A stretch of 64,000 nt of DNA from Paenibacillus baekrokdamisoli (GTDB lineage: Bacteria > Bacillota > Bacilli > Paenibacillales > Paenibacillaceae): the NCBI RefSeq assembly GCF_003945345.1, contig NZ_AP019308.1, positions 2,542,001-2,606,000 of the forward strand, read 5' to 3'. Shown one piece after another: positions 7,681-16,201 of the stretch (position 1 is its first letter; each line of letters begins with the position of its first letter). A program made the translations under genes and the position numbers. The notes below the pieces were generated by a model, which saw nothing but the letters and a program-made list of their open reading frames with translations, ran no database searches and was not told where the DNA came from.

Positions 7681-8667
7681 TTATGTCTTTTTACGGTTAA
7701 GATGAATAAATGTGACAGCAAGAGCAAGCACAAGCACGCCGCCTTTAACAATATCCGATTTATAATTTTCCAAATTTATCATGGTCATTCCGTTGAGAAG
7801 AACCCCCATAAGAACGGCACCTAAGAAGGTTCCGATCACGTTCGGACGTCCTGCGCCGAGCACTGAATAACCAACAAAAACAGCCGCTACAGACTCCATC
7901 AAGAGCGATGAGCCGGCATCGATTTGGCCTGTTCCTACGCGCGCCGCAAAAAGGATGCCTCCAATAGCTGCGAATACGCCTGAAGCGACGTAAGCAGCCG
8001 TACGAATCCTTTTGACACGCACTCCTGATAGCCGCGCTGCCTCTTCATTGCCGCCTGTCATTTGCATCTGACGTCCCCAGCGTGTGTAGGTGAAAAATAA
8101 ATGAACCACAACGACAGCAACAATCATCAGAATGACCGATACTGGAATGCCAAGCAGTTTGCCCTGGCCTAGCCAAAGAAAGGAATCCGTAAACTTACCA
8201 GGCGCAGTTGTCCCATCTGTCATTTGCATATTATTGTAAATCGAATACCCTTTTGTAAACGTTTTGTGAACACCGCCTATAATATACATAATAGCGAGTG
8301 TAGCGAGCAGATCAGGTATCCGAACACGTACGATAAGGAAGGAATTAATCAGTCCTACAATCGCTCCGATGACCAGCGGCACGACGATAACAACGACAAG
8401 CGGCTGCTGGTACCACACCATTAGAGCGGAAGAAACTACCGTCGTCAGCGACACCGTTGAGCCTACGGATAAATCAAAGCCATCTACCGTTAAGGAAAAA
8501 GTGACACCTATCGCAACAAATGTCACGATCGAGATCGAACGAAGAATATCCGTTAAGTTGCTATACGTAAAAAAATGCTCATTCCATAAGGATAGGAACA
8601 AAATGATAAGCGCGATGACGAATAACGATCCGAATTTGAATGCAAAATCCATGGCTTTGTTCTTCAT
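7681..8667 (-). CDS. Ribose-type sugar ABC transporter, permease
   Basis: Membrane subunit of a carbohydrate importer of the RbsC/XylH/AraH family. The 328-residue protein is hydrophobic throughout, with many membrane segments. It has the family elements GFDLSVGSTVSLTTVV near residue 63 and TRWGRQMQMTGGNEEAARLSGV near residue 190, the cytoplasmic loop that docks the ATPase. It starts four bases inside the end of the ATPase gene (ATGA overlap). Together with the two genes upstream it forms a complete importer. The substrate cannot be read from sequence; ribose, xylose or another monosaccharide is possible. Confidence 0.92.
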   Translation of the reverse strand: MKNKAMDFAFKFGSLFVIALIILFLSLWNEHFFTYSNLTDILRSISIVTFVAIGVTFSLTVDGFDLSVGSTVSLTTVVSSALMVWYQQPLVVVIVVPLVIGAIVGLINSFLIVRVRIPDLLATLAIMYIIGGVHKTFTKGYSIYNNMQMTDGTTAPGKFTDSFLWLGQGKLLGIPVSVILMIVAVVVVHLFFTYTRWGRQMQMTGGNEEAARLSGVRVKRIRTAAYVASGVFAAIGGILFAARVGTGQIDAGSSLLMESVAAVFVGYSVLGAGRPNVIGTFLGAVLMGVLLNGMTMINLENYKSDIVKGGVLVLALAVTFIHLNRKKT

Positions 8668-10178
8668 CCTGTAACCTCCTCTCCTCCGCTTGCTAATAGA
8701 AGAAGCTGCTCTTGCGTAGCTTTCCCTCGTGGAAAGGTTCCAACGAGACGCCCATCACACATAACAAGTATGCGATCAGCAATACCCAAGGCTTCTGTAA
8801 ATTCACAAGTTAAATAAACGATCGCTTTTCCCTGCCCTGCCAAATCACCAATTATGCGAAAAATATCACTCTTCGCACCAATGTCGACACCTTTGGTTGG
8901 TTCATCGAATAGAAAAACATCCACATCTGCAGGAAGCCATTTACCTATCGAGACTTTCTGCTGATTGCCACCGCTTAAATACATCGTTTGCTGAGAGGCT
9001 GAAGAGGCCTTTATACCCAAACGGTTTATTAATTGGGAGGCGTTTAATGTTTCTGCGGACCTAGATAAAAAGCCGAATTTGGATATCAGATTCAAAATGG
9101 GCAGGCTAAGATTTCGTTTAACTGATTCCGCCACCAAAATGCCCTGCTTGCGTCGTTCCTCTGGCACCAATGCAATTCCGCTTCGGATGGCAGAAGCCGG
9201 TTCGTCCAGCTTTACCTCTTGTCCATTGACTTTAACAGTACCAGCTTCCTTGAGATCTGCACCAAATAACAAGCGTGACAGCTCGGTTTTACCCGCTCCA
9301 ACCGATCCTACAATAGCTACAATTTCGCCTGATTTCACTTCGAAGCTGACATCACGTACAACATGAGAACGCGTTAATCCCTTTACTTCAAGAACGGTTG
9401 CACCAATCGGCGCCTCTATTTTCGGGAATTCTTCTTCAAAGGTACGGCCAAGCATAAACCGAACGATTTCATCAATTGAGGAATCTTTTGTCTCTGTTGT
9501 CAATACGCGTTGACCGTCACGCATCACCGTAATCCGATCGCAATTCTGGAACACTTCTGGCAATCGATGCGAGATAAAAATACAGCCAATGCCATCACTT
9601 TTCAATTGGTGCATGACACGGAACAACCGCTCAGCCTCCTCGAGGCTGAGCGGTGCGGTCGGTTCGTCAAAAATAACTACCTTCGCTTGTTCCGTTAACA
9701 AACGGGCGATCAGGACGAGCTGTTTCTCCGCTAGTGTAAGCTCTTCAACTTTTTTGCGGACAGGAATGCTCGCGCCAAGCCTTGCGAGCACGAGCTCTGC
9801 TTCCTTATGAAGACTGCTCCATTGCAGCCACATCGAGCTGTGATGAGAGGATATCCGGTCAAGCATGATATTCTCGGTAACGCTCAATTGTGGGACCAAG
9901 GCCGTATCAATCTCTTGGTATACACAATGTATACCGCCCGCCTTGGCATCCCCCGGAGTCTTAATCGCAATGAGCTTGCCATCGATCTCAATTGAGCCCG
10001 AATCCAGCTCGTAAGCACCGGATAAAACTTTCATTAAGGTGCTTTTACCAGCGCCATTTGCACCTAGCAGTGCATGAATTTCTCCTGCACGAACCTCTAG
10101 GTCCACATTTTGCAGGGCAGGTACGCCGGCAAACGATTTATTAATATTTTGCATACTCAGCTTACTAGTCGTTCCCAT
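8664..10178 (-). CDS. Ribose-type sugar ABC transporter, double ATP-binding subunit
   Basis: RbsA/XylG/MglA-type subunit with two fused nucleotide-binding domains in 504 residues. Domain 1 has Walker A GANGAGKST near residue 39 and Walker B VVIFDEPTAPLS; its signature region reads LTLAEKQLV rather than LSGGQ, as is common in this family. Domain 2 has GSVGAGKTEL, a clear LSGGNQQKV signature and FLFDEPTKGVDIGAK. It powers the permease encoded directly downstream. The ATG follows AGGAGGTGCGTA, about 50 bases after the binding-protein gene. Confidence 0.95.
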   Translation of the reverse strand: MGTTSKLSMQNINKSFAGVPALQNVDLEVRAGEIHALLGANGAGKSTLMKVLSGAYELDSGSIEIDGKLIAIKTPGDAKAGGIHCVYQEIDTALVPQLSVTENIMLDRISSHHSSMWLQWSSLHKEAELVLARLGASIPVRKKVEELTLAEKQLVLIARLLTEQAKVVIFDEPTAPLSLEEAERLFRVMHQLKSDGIGCIFISHRLPEVFQNCDRITVMRDGQRVLTTETKDSSIDEIVRFMLGRTFEEEFPKIEAPIGATVLEVKGLTRSHVVRDVSFEVKSGEIVAIVGSVGAGKTELSRLLFGADLKEAGTVKVNGQEVKLDEPASAIRSGIALVPEERRKQGILVAESVKRNLSLPILNLISKFGFLSRSAETLNASQLINRLGIKASSASQQTMYLSGGNQQKVSIGKWLPADVDVFLFDEPTKGVDIGAKSDIFRIIGDLAGQGKAIVYLTCEFTEALGIADRILVMCDGRLVGTFPRGKATQEQLLLLASGGEEVTG

Positions 10179-10230
10179 TACGCACCTCCTGTCTACCTGG
10201 AATCCGCTTGTGGATCCAGTAGAAAACTAT

Positions 10231-11355
10231 TTATTTCGAGGTTTCAAGCGCTTTTAGCCAATCCGTGTAGCCCTGATCACTGTTGCCCCAGCCTTTAACA
10301 TATTGATTCAATTGCGTTGTATTTACTTTTTCAGGAGCTTTAGGCAGCTCCTCGCGTTTAACGAAAACAGGATTCAGAACAACAACATCATCTGTTTGAT
10401 CACCATGCAATTTCTGGTACAAATAACGAACTTGTACTCGTCCAATATCTTTAGGATCAACAGCAGCTGATGCAACCCAAGGGCTAGCAGGATCTTGAAT
10501 CATTTGAAGATCCTCGTCGCTCATATCGATACCGTATACTTTAATTTCTGTACGGCCTGCTTGCTGAATTGCGCGTGATGCACCTTTGGCGAATTCATCC
10601 CATGCTGCCCAGACTGCTGTAATATCGCCTTTATTGGGATATTTTTTAAGTATAGCTTCCATCTGTGCTTGTGTATCCATTGCTGGGTTAGTAGCATTAC
10701 CAAAAGCAGAAATTTCTTTTAGATCCGGGTATTTAGCTTGAAAAGCTTTGTAAGCTGTTTGGCGGCGCTCCATTGGAGCAAAGCCCGCTACCCATACCTT
10801 AACGATTGTTCCTTTGCCGCCAGCATCTGCTGCAAGCTGCTCAAGTGACATATCGGCCATTACTTTATCATCCTGCTGGAGAACGGTTACTCCTGGCACT
10901 TTAATGTCAGCATCAAAAACAACTACAGGAATATTCTTCGCTACTGCATTCTTAACGCCTGCTTCGAGCGCACCGGCTTGACCATGGTCAATTAGAATAC
11001 CGTCAAAGCCTTGGTTGACAGCTGCATCAAGGTTTGTAGCCATTTTGGCTAAGTCACCATCTGCAGCGAATACTTGAACTTCTCCGCCAAGCTTGCCCAC
11101 TTGATCTTTAACACCCGCAATATATTGGGATGAGAATGTACCTGTATTGAACTGCATAACCAGTGCGATTTTTTTACCTTTAAGAGATGCTTCCTCATTC
11201 TTGTTACCAGTTTGGTTCGTTGTATTGGTCGTCGTCGAACCCGTAGTGTTCTCTTTATTGCTTTCATGGGACTTGCTACCGCAGGCACTAACGACTAGCA
11301 CCAAGGCTACTAACATGAATAGAATCGAACTTTTTCCCCACTGTTTCATCTTCAT
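10231..11355 (-). CDS. Ribose-type sugar ABC transporter, substrate-binding lipoprotein
   Basis: Extracellular solute receptor anchored by lipid. A signal peptide ends in the lipobox VVSAC with Cys25, followed by a Ser/Thr/Asn-rich linker typical of Gram-positive lipoproteins. The periplasmic-binding fold starts at GKKIALVMQFNTGTFSS, and includes GFDGILIDHG and the hinge-side segment WAAWDEFAKGASRAIQQ. The length of 374 residues fits the Peripla_BP_4 group. It is the first gene of the importer operon, with a strong promoter overlapped by an inverted repeat. The ligand is unknown. ATG 11355 is used; the in-frame ATG six bases on has better ribosome-binding-site spacing. Confidence 0.92.
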   Translation of the reverse strand: MKMKQWGKSSILFMLVALVLVVSACGSKSHESNKENTTGSTTTNTTNQTGNKNEEASLKGKKIALVMQFNTGTFSSQYIAGVKDQVGKLGGEVQVFAADGDLAKMATNLDAAVNQGFDGILIDHGQAGALEAGVKNAVAKNIPVVVFDADIKVPGVTVLQQDDKVMADMSLEQLAADAGGKGTIVKVWVAGFAPMERRQTAYKAFQAKYPDLKEISAFGNATNPAMDTQAQMEAILKKYPNKGDITAVWAAWDEFAKGASRAIQQAGRTEIKVYGIDMSDEDLQMIQDPASPWVASAAVDPKDIGRVQVRYLYQKLHGDQTDDVVVLNPVFVKREELPKAPEKVNTTQLNQYVKGWGNSDQGYTDWLKALETSK

Positions 11356-11402
11356 TTCTCCTCCTAAGCCTAAGCTTATCTCTATTAAATTAATCTAATC
11401 TA

Positions 11403-11438
11403 ATAGTATCACCATTTCCGAGTATGTCAATCGGAAAT
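11403..11438 (-). promoter_or_regulatory. Promoter of the ABC operon with overlapping operator-like inverted repeat
   Basis: Minus-strand TTGACA (11425-11430) and TACTAT (11403-11408) are 16 bases apart. A perfect 8-base inverted repeat, ATTTCCGA (11414-11421) and TCGGAAAT (11431-11438), brackets the -35 box, as expected for a repressor site. A second 10-base palindrome, CGAATATTCG, lies at 11453-11462. The regulator is not encoded nearby. Confidence 0.65.
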
Positions 11439-11548
11439 GTGAATATACATGTCGAATATTCGCATATTTTGTCGCAAATGTCATTATAAAGTGATTTTAT
11501 ACTGAAATGCAACCTTTACGCCTATTTATTAAGTCCTTTTTTCACAAC

Positions 11549-11579
11549 AAAAAAGAGACACGCAGTTATGCGCATCTCT
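11549..11579 (-). terminator. Intrinsic terminator after spoIVA
   Basis: Eleven-base arms (AGAGATGCGCA / TGCGTGTCTCT, with two G-T pairs) around a four-base loop, followed by six T residues on the minus strand, just beyond the spoIVA stop. Confidence 0.85.
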
Positions 11580-11594
11580 TCTTCGTTCAGCGAC

Positions 11595-13073
11595 TTACAA
11601 TATGATCGCTATTAATCCGCCAGAGCCTTCATTGATAATTCGTCCCAATGTTTCCTGAAGTTTATAGCGCGCATTGTCCGGCATCATTGCAATCTTGCCT
11701 TGAATGCCTTCTCGAACGATGGAATGAAGGGATCGACCAAAGATATCCGACTCCCAGATTTTGATCGGGTCGTTCTCGAAATCCTGCATCAGATAACGGA
11801 CTAGCTCCTCGCTTTGCTTCTCCGTACCAATGATAGGTGCGAATTCCGATTCAACATCAACGCGTATCATGTGAATAGAAGGCGCTGTTGCCTTTAAGCG
11901 GACGCCGAACCGTGAGCCTTGACGAATGAGCTCTGGTTCGTCTAGAGCCATCTCAGCAAGCGAAGGAGCTGCAATACCGTAGCCCGTCGTCTTCACCATC
12001 TCGAGTGCTTCAGCGAATCGGTCATATTCTCTCTTAGCGTGAGAGAATTCCTGCATCAGCTGCAGCAAATGATCTTTACCACGAATTTCAACTCCTACTA
12101 CTTCCATCAGAATTTGATCATACAACTCATCCGGAGCATAAAGGTCGATCTCGGCTACCCCTTGCCCCATATTCATACCACTTAATCCGGCTCTAGCAAT
12201 GAACTCGTATTCCATAAACTGCGTGACGACACGATCGACATCGCGCAGTCGACGAATATCCTTCACCGTGTCTCGAACGGAATTCTCATAATTGCTGCGC
12301 AGCCAATGGTTATCGTTCAATACCATGACCCAGCTCGGTAGATTCACGTTAACCTCATGGACTGGGAACTCATAGAGCACTTCTCGCAGAACAGAGATAA
12401 CTTCCTCTTCACCCATTGTAGCTACACTTAATGTAATAACTGGGATGTCATACTTCACTTGCAGCTCATTGCGAAGCTGAATCGCTTCATCACTTTTCGG
12501 ACGTGTTGAATTGACGATAAGGACGAATGGCTTGCCCACTTCCTTCAGTTCATTAACGACACGCTCTTCCGCTTCAACATAAGCACTCCGCGGAATTTCT
12601 GCAATGGTACCATCTGTTGTCACGACTACACCAAGTGTAGAATGCTCTTGAATGACCTTACGTGTTCCGATCTCGGCTGCTTCCTGGAACGGAATAGGCT
12701 CTTCGAACCACGGTGTTGTAATCATCCGGGGACCATTCTCATCCTCATATCCTTTCGCACCGACAACTGCGTAGCCCACACAATCTACGAGTCGTATGTT
12801 TACATCCAGCCCTTCTGCCACTCGGAGCTGTACGGCCTGGTTTGGTACAAATTTAGGTTCGGTCGTCATAATTGTTTTGCCTGCTGCACTCTGAGGCAGC
12901 TCATCAATAGCTCTTACCCGATCGGCATCGTTCGTGATGTTAGGCAGCACAACCGTCTCCATGAACCGTTTGATGAAGGTTGATTTGCCCGTGCGGACCG
13001 CTCCAACGACGCCGAGGTAAATATCCCCGCCAGTTCGTTCGGCTATGTCCTTGAAAATGTCAACTTTCTCCAC
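11595..13073 (-). CDS. spoIVA: Stage IV sporulation protein A, coat basement-layer ATPase
   Basis: SpoIVA assembles on the forespore surface and polymerises with ATP hydrolysis to form the basement layer of the spore coat. The protein is 492 residues from the GTG at 13073, the same length as the B. subtilis protein. Walker A, GAVRTGKS, is at 24-31, close behind the conserved opening EKVDIFKDIAERTGGDIYLG. Other TRAFAC-type elements follow, including the DCVGYAVVGA region. Start choice: GGGAGGGG precedes the GTG by seven bases, whereas the frame extends without good signals to 13109. It normally lies next to hbs; here the ABC transporter operon intervenes. Confidence 0.97.
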   Translation of the reverse strand: MEKVDIFKDIAERTGGDIYLGVVGAVRTGKSTFIKRFMETVVLPNITNDADRVRAIDELPQSAAGKTIMTTEPKFVPNQAVQLRVAEGLDVNIRLVDCVGYAVVGAKGYEDENGPRMITTPWFEEPIPFQEAAEIGTRKVIQEHSTLGVVVTTDGTIAEIPRSAYVEAEERVVNELKEVGKPFVLIVNSTRPKSDEAIQLRNELQVKYDIPVITLSVATMGEEEVISVLREVLYEFPVHEVNVNLPSWVMVLNDNHWLRSNYENSVRDTVKDIRRLRDVDRVVTQFMEYEFIARAGLSGMNMGQGVAEIDLYAPDELYDQILMEVVGVEIRGKDHLLQLMQEFSHAKREYDRFAEALEMVKTTGYGIAAPSLAEMALDEPELIRQGSRFGVRLKATAPSIHMIRVDVESEFAPIIGTEKQSEELVRYLMQDFENDPIKIWESDIFGRSLHSIVREGIQGKIAMMPDNARYKLQETLGRIINEGSGGLIAIIL

Positions 13074-13109
13074 TGAATATCCCCTCCCAATCGAATTTCG
13101 CCAGTACAT

Positions 13110-13361
13110 GGACGTACCGTTATTACTGTGCTTCCTCCTGCTGCGTGTCGTCAGGGCTCGTCGCTATCGTCTACTTAAGAAGCAGACCAGCGACGTAACT
13201 CGTACATGATTTTGGACTAGTAATAGCTTATTGCGCATTTGTCCCAATTATGACGACTGTGTGGATGAAATCTTTTTGCTTTGATTTCTTTTCACTTAGC
13301 CCGTTCCGACCTTCCAAGATTGAGGTATATGAGAGAAAACGGACTCCTATGCCATAAACGC
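13110..13361. other. Upstream region of spoIVA without recognisable gene
   Basis: No convincing coding sequence was seen between the spoIVA start and the terminator of the yphF-like gene. A mother-cell sigma-E promoter is expected here by analogy with B. subtilis. On the minus strand CATGTACG (near 13203-13210) preceded by AAGCTATT is the best, but weak, candidate. Confidence 0.3.
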
Positions 13362-13398
13362 AAAAAAACCTCTCATCCCGAGGTGGGGATAGGAGGTT
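13362..13398 (-). terminator. Intrinsic terminator after the yphF-like gene
   Basis: Minus-strand stem AACCTC..ATCCC / GGGAT..GAGGTT followed by seven T residues, located 16 bases past the stop codon at 13415. Confidence 0.85.
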
Positions 13399-13414
13399 AG
13401 AATATGTGTTAAAT

Positions 13415-14152
13415 CTATTTGAGCATAGCTTGCGGTTCCCCATTCTTAAGTCGGTAAATAGGCGATTTAACCGGCACCAAATCGGAATGCTCGACCAGCA
13501 GTTCACGTAAATCCTGCTTGTCATCCGGCTTTTTGCCGCTATCAAGCTTGTTAAGGGCTTGGGTAATATCAATCCCATAATCCAGATAGACGTTGCCTTT
13601 AGCATCCATAATTGTTGAGAGGGTCTGTCCAGTAAATACACTTTGAAGGACAGGCTCCTTAAGATTTAAATTGTCATAATTAATGCTTGTAAAATCGGGA
13701 TAAACAGACTTACCTGTAGGAAGCTTGCCCTGATGTGCATCTGAATAAGCTTTAACAGATGCTTGAATATCATTTACCTTTTGAGAGAGAACGAGATTCA
13801 TCAGCTTGACGGTCGGATCTGTTTCTTCGTTGATGATGAGGTAGTAGTAACTGCCGCCCTTCTCATAGGCCGTTGCCGGAATATCAGAAACATAATTCAT
13901 TTGCTGCAGCTTTTCAAAGTCAATCCGATATTTCTCATATAAAGGTGTCTCAGGTGTACTATTCAGAATGGGAAGCAGGCCAGTATCCTTTTGATATTGG
14001 TCAACAACTGCTTGTACGGTAAGAATGGCGTCTTTAGGCGGCAGCTTATTCTGAGTCAGCTGATCCTTCGGATACAAACAGCCCGACAAAGCGACTGTCA
14101 TCATCCCAATCACAACCACAGATGCCACCCGTTTGAAGAAGTTTAATGTCAT
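13415..14152 (-). CDS. Lipoprotein of YphF type, function unknown
   Basis: Predicted lipoprotein of 245 residues with a signal peptide and lipobox LSGC (Cys25). The mature part reads like an extracellular mixed alpha/beta domain and contains LLPILNSTPETPLYEKYRIDF and a C-terminal segment PIYRLKNGEPQAM. Position next to spoIVA and length match B. subtilis YphF, a lipoprotein of unknown role. I infer orthology from synteny and lipoprotein character rather than from a motif. The ATG at 14152 follows AGGAGG at five bases. A single-gene terminator lies downstream. Confidence 0.75.
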   Translation of the reverse strand: MTLNFFKRVASVVVIGMMTVALSGCLYPKDQLTQNKLPPKDAILTVQAVVDQYQKDTGLLPILNSTPETPLYEKYRIDFEKLQQMNYVSDIPATAYEKGGSYYYLIINEETDPTVKLMNLVLSQKVNDIQASVKAYSDAHQGKLPTGKSVYPDFTSINYDNLNLKEPVLQSVFTGQTLSTIMDAKGNVYLDYGIDITQALNKLDSGKKPDDKQDLRELLVEHSDLVPVKSPIYRLKNGEPQAMLK

Positions 14153-14200
14153 ATTGCCTCCTAATAGGTTTTCACAAAGATTACATCGTATGCCTATTCC

Positions 14201-14545
14201 TTACCAAAGCTCATCTTCTTCAGCTTGGCGCATGAGCTGGCGTCTAACCGCCGCTTTGAGCGGATCCTCAGGAACCTCTACAACCGCGTGGCCAAGTACT
14301 CTTGCTTGACAGGAGAGCCTTGTACCCAAGCGATCTGTTCCTGCCAGCTTGCGTCGTTCATTATCTTGAAGCGGGGATAATCCCGAAGGATTCTCAGCTA
14401 ACACCTTACACATCAAGCAGGCTGCTTTCCCATCACATCTGGTGCGAATGGAAACCCCCGCTCTCCTTGATGCATCTAAAACAGTTGTTCCAGCCCGTAC
14501 ACTTGCCTTACGTCCGGATGGAAGAAACGTGATATCAACATTCAT
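14201..14545 (-). CDS. [2Fe-2S] ferredoxin-like protein, downstream copy
   Basis: Small electron-transfer protein of plant-type ferredoxin fold, 114 residues. Cluster ligands are Cys37, Cys43, Cys46 and Cys79 (pattern C-x5-C-x2-C with the last Cys in RLSCQA), in the order expected for a [2Fe-2S] centre. The C-terminus adds about 30 charged residues beyond the ferredoxin fold. Its ATG overlaps the stop of the nucleotidyltransferase-like gene by four bases, implying coupling. A second, different ferredoxin precedes that gene. No reductase or oxygenase partner is encoded nearby, so the electron donor and acceptor are unknown. Confidence 0.88.
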   Translation of the reverse strand: MNVDITFLPSGRKASVRAGTTVLDASRRAGVSIRTRCDGKAACLMCKVLAENPSGLSPLQDNERRKLAGTDRLGTRLSCQARVLGHAVVEVPEDPLKAAVRRQLMRQAEEDELW

Positions 14546-15144
14546 GATGATTCCCTCGTTTCTTCAATACCCAATATTGCATGAACGCGTGCTACCAGTT
14601 CCAATGACAATTTATTGGTCTCCTCGATATCAAGAAAAGCATCCTTGTGAGTTGCTAGCTGACCTTGCAAGGCATTTGCAATGAGCTTAACACGGTCGTC
14701 ACGTCTACGGAGAACATTAAACCACATCTCATGTGCAAAGGGCACAATCCCGATCTTATAGCCATCCACTTGGATAGATTCCATGTAAGGGACAAGCATA
14801 CGAGAAACCTCAACCTTATAAAGATCGATCCCCGTTTTAATTTCGAATCCACCGACAAGCTCGATGGACACGCCTTCAATGGAATAGTGACTTAGTACGG
14901 AACGATAAATACCGCTCACATTCACTTCTTGCTCGTCTACTGAATAGTCTTGCAAAAGCTTATGCAGCCGCCGAGCATCCTCTTCATCCGCATATAGATC
15001 TAAATCACGAGGTCGATTATCAAGAGCAAGGCCCCGGAGCATAAGACCTGTACTGCCACCAACCAGCCATAAGGCATCACTCGCTTGAGTAAGCTGAGCT
15101 ACAATGGCTAAAGCTCGATAAATAGGATCATTCTTATTATCCAT
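14542..15144 (-). CDS. Nucleotidyltransferase-fold protein between two ferredoxins
   Basis: A protein of 200 residues with the minimal signature of the polymerase-beta nucleotidyltransferase superfamily. GGS is at 29-31, followed by RDLDLY with Asp47 and Asp49 as metal ligands; Glu95 in SIELVGG may be the third acidic residue. The remainder resembles the AbiEii/lincosamide-transferase-like group, but no specific family could be named. The ATG at 15144 is preferred to the GTG at 15153, which overlaps the AAAGGA site. It lies 18 bases after one [2Fe-2S] ferredoxin gene and overlaps the next. Substrate is unknown; an acceptor related to redox metabolism is only a guess. Confidence 0.7.
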   Translation of the reverse strand: MDNKNDPIYRALAIVAQLTQASDALWLVGGSTGLMLRGLALDNRPRDLDLYADEEDARRLHKLLQDYSVDEQEVNVSGIYRSVLSHYSIEGVSIELVGGFEIKTGIDLYKVEVSRMLVPYMESIQVDGYKIGIVPFAHEMWFNVLRRRDDRVKLIANALQGQLATHKDAFLDIEETNKLSLELVARVHAILGIEETRESS

Positions 15145-15162
15145 AGGACCCACGTCCTTTAA

Positions 15163-15474
15163 TTAAAAATAAGGTTTGTTAATGGCTTTAATAGAACCAG
15201 CATCTGGCTTTATTATGGCTTGACAGGCGAGGCGATACCCTTGATCGAATTCCTCAGGCTCCATCCGATCCCACTCCGCATCCGTTACCTCTTCCAGAAA
15301 TGCTGCACCTTCTTCAACCAAGCAGCGACATCTTGCACAAGTTCCTCTCGTGCAAGAGAACGCCCAATCAAGTTCATGCTTAATAGCCAAATCAAGTAAA
15401 GACATTCCCTCTTCCGCATCAATTGTAATGGCGCGGGTTCTGCTTATTAGTTCTAGCATAAGGTATGCTAACAT
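15163..15474 (-). CDS. [2Fe-2S] ferredoxin-like protein, upstream copy
   Basis: Plant-type ferredoxin of 103 residues with ligands Cys41, Cys46, Cys49 and Cys84, in FSCTRGTCARCRC and RLACQA; Cys51 is an extra cysteine next to the cluster loop. The sequence clearly differs from the downstream ferredoxin (spacing C-x4-C rather than C-x5-C), so this is not a recent duplication. The ATG at 15474 follows GGAG closely; the ATG at 15459 is an alternative. It is first in a probable three-gene operon with the nucleotidyltransferase-like protein and the second ferredoxin. Confidence 0.88.
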   Translation of the reverse strand: MLAYLMLELISRTRAITIDAEEGMSLLDLAIKHELDWAFSCTRGTCARCRCLVEEGAAFLEEVTDAEWDRMEPEEFDQGYRLACQAIIKPDAGSIKAINKPYF

Positions 15475-15506
15475 CCTTTCTCCATTGTGGACTTTGGTGA
15501 CTTTCG

Positions 15507-15686
15507 TTATGTAATGGAAATAAAGCCAAGAATACCACCCAGTACTAACATACCGAATGCTAGGATAGAAAGAATAAACCGTAAGATGCCTTTTGTCTTA
15601 TATCGAGCTAATGAAATGATGAGGGCCGCTATTGCCATAAGCCCAATTCCTACGAGTGAAACCCACATTTTGGTCATTGGATCCAT
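15507..15686 (-). CDS. DUF2768 small membrane protein (YphE type)
   Basis: A 59-residue protein with two hydrophobic segments separated by the basic loop RYKTKG. It starts MDPMTKMWVSLVGIGLMAIA, which matches the DUF2768 family; B. subtilis YphE occupies the same position beside gpsA and spoIVA. The frame remains open to 15848, but the family N-terminus fixes the ATG at 15686, even though its ribosome binding site is weak (GGGTGG at 14 bases). The molecular role is unknown. Confidence 0.8.
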   Translation of the reverse strand: MDPMTKMWVSLVGIGLMAIAALIISLARYKTKGILRFILSILAFGMLVLGGILGFISIT

Positions 15687-15726
15687 TTCTTGTTTACGCC
15701 ACCCTTGTCCAACAAATATTCGTATC

Positions 15727-15732
15727 ATTATA
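15727..15732 (-). promoter_or_regulatory. Extended -10 promoter element before the DUF2768 gene
   Basis: On the minus strand TGTTATAAT forms an extended -10 (TGnTATAAT). No convincing -35 box was found 16-18 bases upstream. Distance to the DUF2768 start is about 40 bases. Confidence 0.4.
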
Positions 15733-15850
15733 ACATTATTCGAGTTTACTCGGCTAGTTTTTGCCTCATTCGATGCTATGGAAATAAAAAAGACACAAAG
15801 GCAAAAACTGGCGATTGAAATGCCAGGCATGCCTTCGCGTCTTTTCACTG

Positions 15851-16132
15851 CTACCTCTTAAGCATAAGCTTCATCAGCGCTTCCATGTTGTTCATATTCA
15901 TGCCGCTCTTCTTAACAGCTCCAACAATGTCATTGATCGTTTGATCTGTCACAGGCACCTTAGCCATTGCCGAAACCGATTTGATCAGCTTACGAAGCTC
16001 ATCCTCATTGGTCACCGTACTTTCAGATACGCCACTGGCCAGCTTTTTCACTGCATTTTCGGTTATCGGCTTGCCTGTTTTTTTATTGACGGCATTGAGT
16101 ACATCCTTCGAAATATTGTTTTTACCGCTCAT
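15851..16132 (-). CDS. Stage VI sporulation protein F family protein
   Basis: A 93-residue protein matching the SpoVIF family, whose B. subtilis member YjcC/SpoVIF acts in late spore-coat maturation. The family-like features are the opening with NAVNKKTGKPI, the middle segment EDELRKLIKSVSAMAKVPV, and the C-terminal repeat NMNNMEALMKLM. It is small, helical and has no membrane segment. The ATG follows AGGAGGAACGAT. It lies between gpsA and the DUF2768 gene inside a sporulation-rich cluster. Location differs from B. subtilis, where spoVIF is in another region. Confidence 0.8.
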   Translation of the reverse strand: MSGKNNISKDVLNAVNKKTGKPITENAVKKLASGVSESTVTNEDELRKLIKSVSAMAKVPVTDQTINDIVGAVKKSGMNMNNMEALMKLMLKR

Positions 16133-16201
16133 ATCGTTCCTCCTCAGAGCTAGATGATCGCAGGCATCCGCTAGGTGCTGCTAGCATCATATGAGTGGTG
16201 A

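Noticed and set aside
13228..13641. 137-codon minus-strand frame near the spoIVA upstream region
   Set aside because: Runs through the yphF-like coding end and its terminator in another frame; no ribosome binding site.
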